Shown: positions 38,505-40,081 of the stretch, piece after piece | Position numbering within the stretch: position 1 is the stretch's first letter | Layout: each line of letters starts with the position of its first letter | NCBI RefSeq assembly: GCF_009906795.1 | Contig: NZ_JAAALN010000013.1 | Span: forward strand, 1-40,081 | Origin: Kineococcus siccus | GTDB taxonomy: Bacteria > Actinomycetota > Actinomycetes > Actinomycetales > Kineococcaceae | DNA length: 40,081 bases | Direction of reading: 5' to 3' | Made by a program: the position numbers and the translations under genes | The notes under the pieces: generated by a model | Seen by the model: the letters and a program-made list of their open reading frames with translations, nothing else | Told to the model about the DNA's origin: nothing | Database searches by the model: none

Positions 38505-39127
38505 ACGCCCGCGATCGTGGCGTGCCCGGCGGGCACCGTCCCGGCCGGGCTCGTCCACGCGACGGTCACCCGGCGGGCCACGGCCCCGAGGAACGTCACC
38601 GGCTTGCCGGCCGCGCAGGCGCCGAAGGCGCTGGGCGGCGGCAGGGTGAACTCGGCGCTGATCCTCGCCGTGTCGCTGTCCACGCGGTTCCACGGCCCCA
38701 CCTGCGAGGCCCGCTGCTGCGAGCCGGGGTCGGTGGTGACCCGCACCGTGCGCACCCGGGGCAGCCACTCGCCGCCGCAGCGCACGACCACCTCGACGCG
38801 CGTGCCGATCGCCGCGGCCACCTCGGCGACGGGCAGGTCGCACGCCTCGGTGTAGACCTCCGCGCAGTCGGGCACGCCGCCGAAGGCGTCGAAGCCCGTC
38901 AGGGTGAGCTCGACGACGCCGAAGCCGCAGTTGGCGGCGCTGCGCCCGGCGAAGCAGTCCTCGACCATGGGCCGCGTCTCGGCGGGCGCGTACGTCGTCA
39001 CGGTCGCGGCCGCGACGCGCAGGCCCGGGGCCGGCGCCGCGGCGGCCGGGGTGGCCGCGGCGGTCGTCAGCGCCACGGGGACCGCGGTGAGCAGGCCGAG
39101 CAGGGCGGTGAAGCGTCGTCGCAGCAT
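38480..39127 (-). CDS. Secreted six-cysteine protein of unknown function
   Basis: A 215-aa protein with a Sec signal peptide (MLRRRF, a hydrophobic stretch, then an Ala-rich region to about residue 33, likely cleavage near AAAAPAPG). The mature part is beta-rich and holds six cysteines in three close groups ([29 protein letters not shown], then single Cys in VRCGG and FGACAAG), suggesting disulfides outside the cell. I do not recognise a family. The 3' end overlaps the convergent Fe-S protein gene by 25 bp. The ATG has no ribosome site; TGG-CACCAT 7 nt upstream resembles an extended -10. Confidence 0.75.
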   Translation of the reverse strand: MLRRRFTALLGLLTAVPVALTTAAATPAAAAPAPGLRVAAATVTTYAPAETRPMVEDCFAGRSAANCGFGVVELTLTGFDAFGGVPDCAEVYTEACDLPVAEVAAAIGTRVEVVVRCGGEWLPRVRTVRVTTDPGSQQRASQVGPWNRVDSDTARISAEFTLPPPSAFGACAAGKPVTFLGAVARRVTVAWTSPAGTVPAGHATIAGVYRFAGTR

Positions 39128-39241
39128 GTAGTCGATGGTGCCATTCGGGTGACGACCGAGCGGGGCGTTCGGGAGAAAGGGGCGGTCGCCCGGCGTGCCA
39201 CCCCGCTTGCGGCTCGCCGCGCGCAGTGGTCAGCTGCGACG

Positions 39242-39616
39242 GTGCTGCCCACCAAGGACTGCGCGGTCTGCGGCCGCACGATCACCTGGCGCAAGAAGTG
39301 GGAGCGGAGCTGGGACGAGGTCCGCTACTGCTCCGACGCCTGCCGGCGCCGCTCCAAGGGCGCCGGGGCCGGCGTGGATGCCTCCCTCGACGCCGCGCTG
39401 CGCGAGCTGCTCGCCGCGCGCGCGGCTGCGGCCACCGTGTGCCCCAGCGAGGTCGCCCGCGCCGTGGGCGGCGAGGACTGGCGCGACCTCATGGAACCCG
39501 CGCGGGCCGCGGCGCGCCGGATGGTCGTCGCGGGCGAGGCGGAGATCACGCAGGGCGGGCGGGTCGTCGACCCCTCGACGGCCAAGGGGCCGATCCGCGT
39601 GCGCCGGGTGCGCTGA
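39242..39616 (+). CDS. DUF2256 / DUF3253 domain protein
   Basis: A 124-aa protein. Residues 4-38 are a DUF2256-type zinc-finger-like motif (Cys7, Cys10, [23 protein letters not shown] with Cys30 and Cys34). Residues about 48-124 match DUF3253, a winged-helix-like domain ([28 protein letters not shown] in parts, then [14 protein letters not shown] and KGPIRVRR). Function unknown; the pair of domains is common in actinobacteria. The GTG at 39242 is preferred because the motif begins right after it and TTGCGG-17-TCAGCT ends 6 nt before it; the in-frame GTG at 39149 would add 31 residues unlike the family. Confidence 0.85.
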   Translation: MLPTKDCAVCGRTITWRKKWERSWDEVRYCSDACRRRSKGAGAGVDASLDAALRELLAARAAAATVCPSEVARAVGGEDWRDLMEPARAAARRMVVAGEAEITQGGRVVDPSTAKGPIRVRRVR

Positions 39617-39647
39617 GCCCCTCGTCGCGCCCACCTGAGTGAAGCGC

Positions 39648-39677
39648 TTGACACCGCCCCCGGCGGTGGCGTCCACT
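39648..39677 (+). promoter_or_regulatory. Promoter of the SAM riboswitch transcript
   Basis: A perfect -35 TTGACA (39648-39653), an 18-bp spacer and TCCACT (39672-39677). The predicted start near 39684 coincides with the 5' arm of the riboswitch. Confidence 0.6.
39652..39668. repeat. Dyad inside the promoter spacer
   Basis: CACCGCC (39652-39658), CCC, GGCGGTG (39662-39668): a perfect 7-bp inverted repeat between -35 and -10. It may be an operator or the terminator hairpin of the upstream DUF2256 gene. Confidence 0.4.
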
Positions 39678-39683
39678 GGCTCC

Positions 39684-39766
39684 ACCATCCAGAGCGGCCG
39701 AGAGACTTGGCTCGACGACGCCGCAGCAACCGCCCCCCGGGGTTGGTGCTACCGCCAAGCCGATGG
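39684..39766 (+). promoter_or_regulatory. SAM riboswitch (S-box class, apparently without P4)
   Basis: The S-box core is recognisable: AGAGCGGCCGAGAGACTTGG, CTCGACGACGCC, GCAGCAACC and GGTGCTACC. Helices: P1 CCATC/GATGG (39685-39689, 39762-39766), P2 GCGGC/GCCGC (39694-39698, 39720-39724), P3 CAACC/GGTTG (39727-39731, 39741-39745), and a pseudoknot CTTGGC/GCCAAG (39706-39711, 39754-39759). No P4 hairpin fits between the pseudoknot arm and P1, so it may belong to the SAM-I/IV-variant group. P1 continues through CTCC/GGAG into the ribosome site of the leader peptide, suggesting control of translation. Confidence 0.85.
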
Positions 39767-39771
39767 AGGAG
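39765..39771 (+). promoter_or_regulatory. Ribosome site of the leader peptide, part of riboswitch P1
   Basis: GGAGGAG, 4 nt before the GTG at 39776. Its bases can pair with CTCC and CC of 39680-39686, extending P1 with one A-A mismatch. Ligand-stabilised P1 would hide it. Confidence 0.6.
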
Positions 39772-39775
39772 TCCC

Positions 39776-39895
39776 GTGGTCCAGCTCGTCGTCGCCCAGC
39801 GCTCCGCACCACCCGTCGCCCCCGTGGTGACGCACCTCTCCCGGCGGTTGCACCTCGACCTGCGCCGCACGGCCGGCGGGACCTGTCAGGGCTGA
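39776..39895 (+). CDS. Cysteine-containing leader peptide of a sulfur-metabolism gene
   Basis: A 39-codon frame beginning MVQLVVAQRS and ending HLSRRLHLDLRRTAGGTCQG. The ending matches the actinobacterial leader peptide type RxHxDLxRxxxxxC found upstream of sulfate/sulfite assimilation and cysteine or methionine genes. The single Cys codon near the end is TGT, the minor Cys codon in GC-rich genomes. The GTG at 39776 has GGAGGAG upstream; a shorter form from the GTG at 39829 is possible. It lies between the SAM riboswitch and the next gene, so it probably adds a second, cysteine-sensing control layer (inference). Confidence 0.75.
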   Translation: MVQLVVAQRSAPPVAPVVTHLSRRLHLDLRRTAGGTCQG

Positions 39896-39927
39896 CGCGC
39901 CCGTTCCACCCCTGCTCCTGCGCCACC

Positions 39928-39956
39928 GACGCCGCCGCCCGCAAGGCGCCGGCGTC
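39928..39956 (+). terminator. Hairpin in the leader after the peptide
   Basis: GACGCCG (39928-39934) pairs with CGGCGTC (39950-39956), with an inner GCC/GGC pairing and a CGCAA loop. No U-tract. It may be the terminator or pause hairpin of peptide-based attenuation. Otherwise 39896-40058 is C-rich, with no reading frame or other clear signal. Confidence 0.4.
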
Positions 39957-40058
39957 CCGTCCGGCGCGCGCGGCCCCGTGCCGCCCGCCGGGCGACCCCC
40001 TGCTCCCGTCGCGCTGCCCTGCTCCCCGCGCGCGCCCGCGTCCCGAGAGGTCCTCCCC

Positions 40059-40081
40059 GTGTCCCGTCAGCCGTCCACCAC
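40059..40081 (+). CDS. Start of the riboswitch-controlled gene (partial)
   Basis: GTG at 40059 with GAGAGG 8 nt upstream begins a frame read as MSRQPST before the window ends. Too short to identify. The SAM riboswitch and sulfur-type leader peptide suggest a gene for sulfite reduction, sulfur assimilation or methionine synthesis (inference). Confidence 0.4.

Noticed and set aside
39149-39241. N-terminal extension of the DUF2256 protein from GTG 39149
   Set aside because: The added 31 residues look like non-coding translation and there is no ribosome site or -10 for it; kept only as an alternative.

Overview
The window is a stretch of chromosome from a very GC-rich (by eye well above 70 %) actinobacterium. 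High GC, GTG starts, GatCAB, an F420-dependent glucose-6-phosphate dehydrogenase, an EthA/EthR pair, a DUF222-HNH gene and two chemoreceptors suggest a motile, soil-type actinomycete. Kineococcus or a relative is my best guess; that is inference, not something the bases prove.

Backbone and insertions. Three conserved blocks on the + strand run in the same relative order as in mycobacteria: ligA (124-2283), gatCAB (14165-17525) and ilvD + ilvBNC (30466-35972). Accessory genes fill the gaps. Between ligA and gatC lie a SnoaL-like protein, a DUF222/HNH protein, a chemoreceptor without a sensor domain, an ABC exporter, an iron-siderophore binding lipoprotein under a DtxR/IdeR-type box, an EamA transporter divergent from a CGNR regulator, and an ethA-hydrolase-alcohol dehydrogenase operon divergent from ethR. 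Between gatB and ilvD lie a chemoreceptor with a C-terminal PilZ domain, an ArsR-MFS operon, fgd, a PQQ-type sugar dehydrogenase lipoprotein, a 2-hydroxyacid dehydrogenase, a diguanylate cyclase, a uracil-type permease, and a LacI regulator behind a Gfo/Idh/MocA-aldo/keto reductase fusion.

Right end. After ilvC and a strong hairpin comes a tightly overlapping trio: a 78-aa acidic repeat peptide, a JmjC/cupin-4 oxygenase and a sucrase/ferredoxin-like Fe-S protein that seems to start at CTG. I consider this the best candidate for an undescribed system. A secreted six-cysteine protein and a DUF2256/DUF3253 protein follow. The window closes with an S-box-type SAM riboswitch, a 39-aa leader peptide of the actinobacterial sulfur-gene type, and the first codons of the controlled gene.

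Regulation. Many genes have a TANNNT or NANNNT hexamer ending 6-8 nt before the start codon and no Shine-Dalgarno sequence, the signature of leaderless mRNAs. Several of these promoters carry clear operators: a DtxR-type palindrome on the iron gene, a 26-bp double palindrome before arsR, a 14-bp LacI palindrome before the fused oxidoreductase, and EthR-like repeats between ethA and ethR. ilvBNC is preceded by a complete attenuator whose 12-aa leader peptide (containing Leu-Val-Ala-Ile) is itself predicted to be leaderless.
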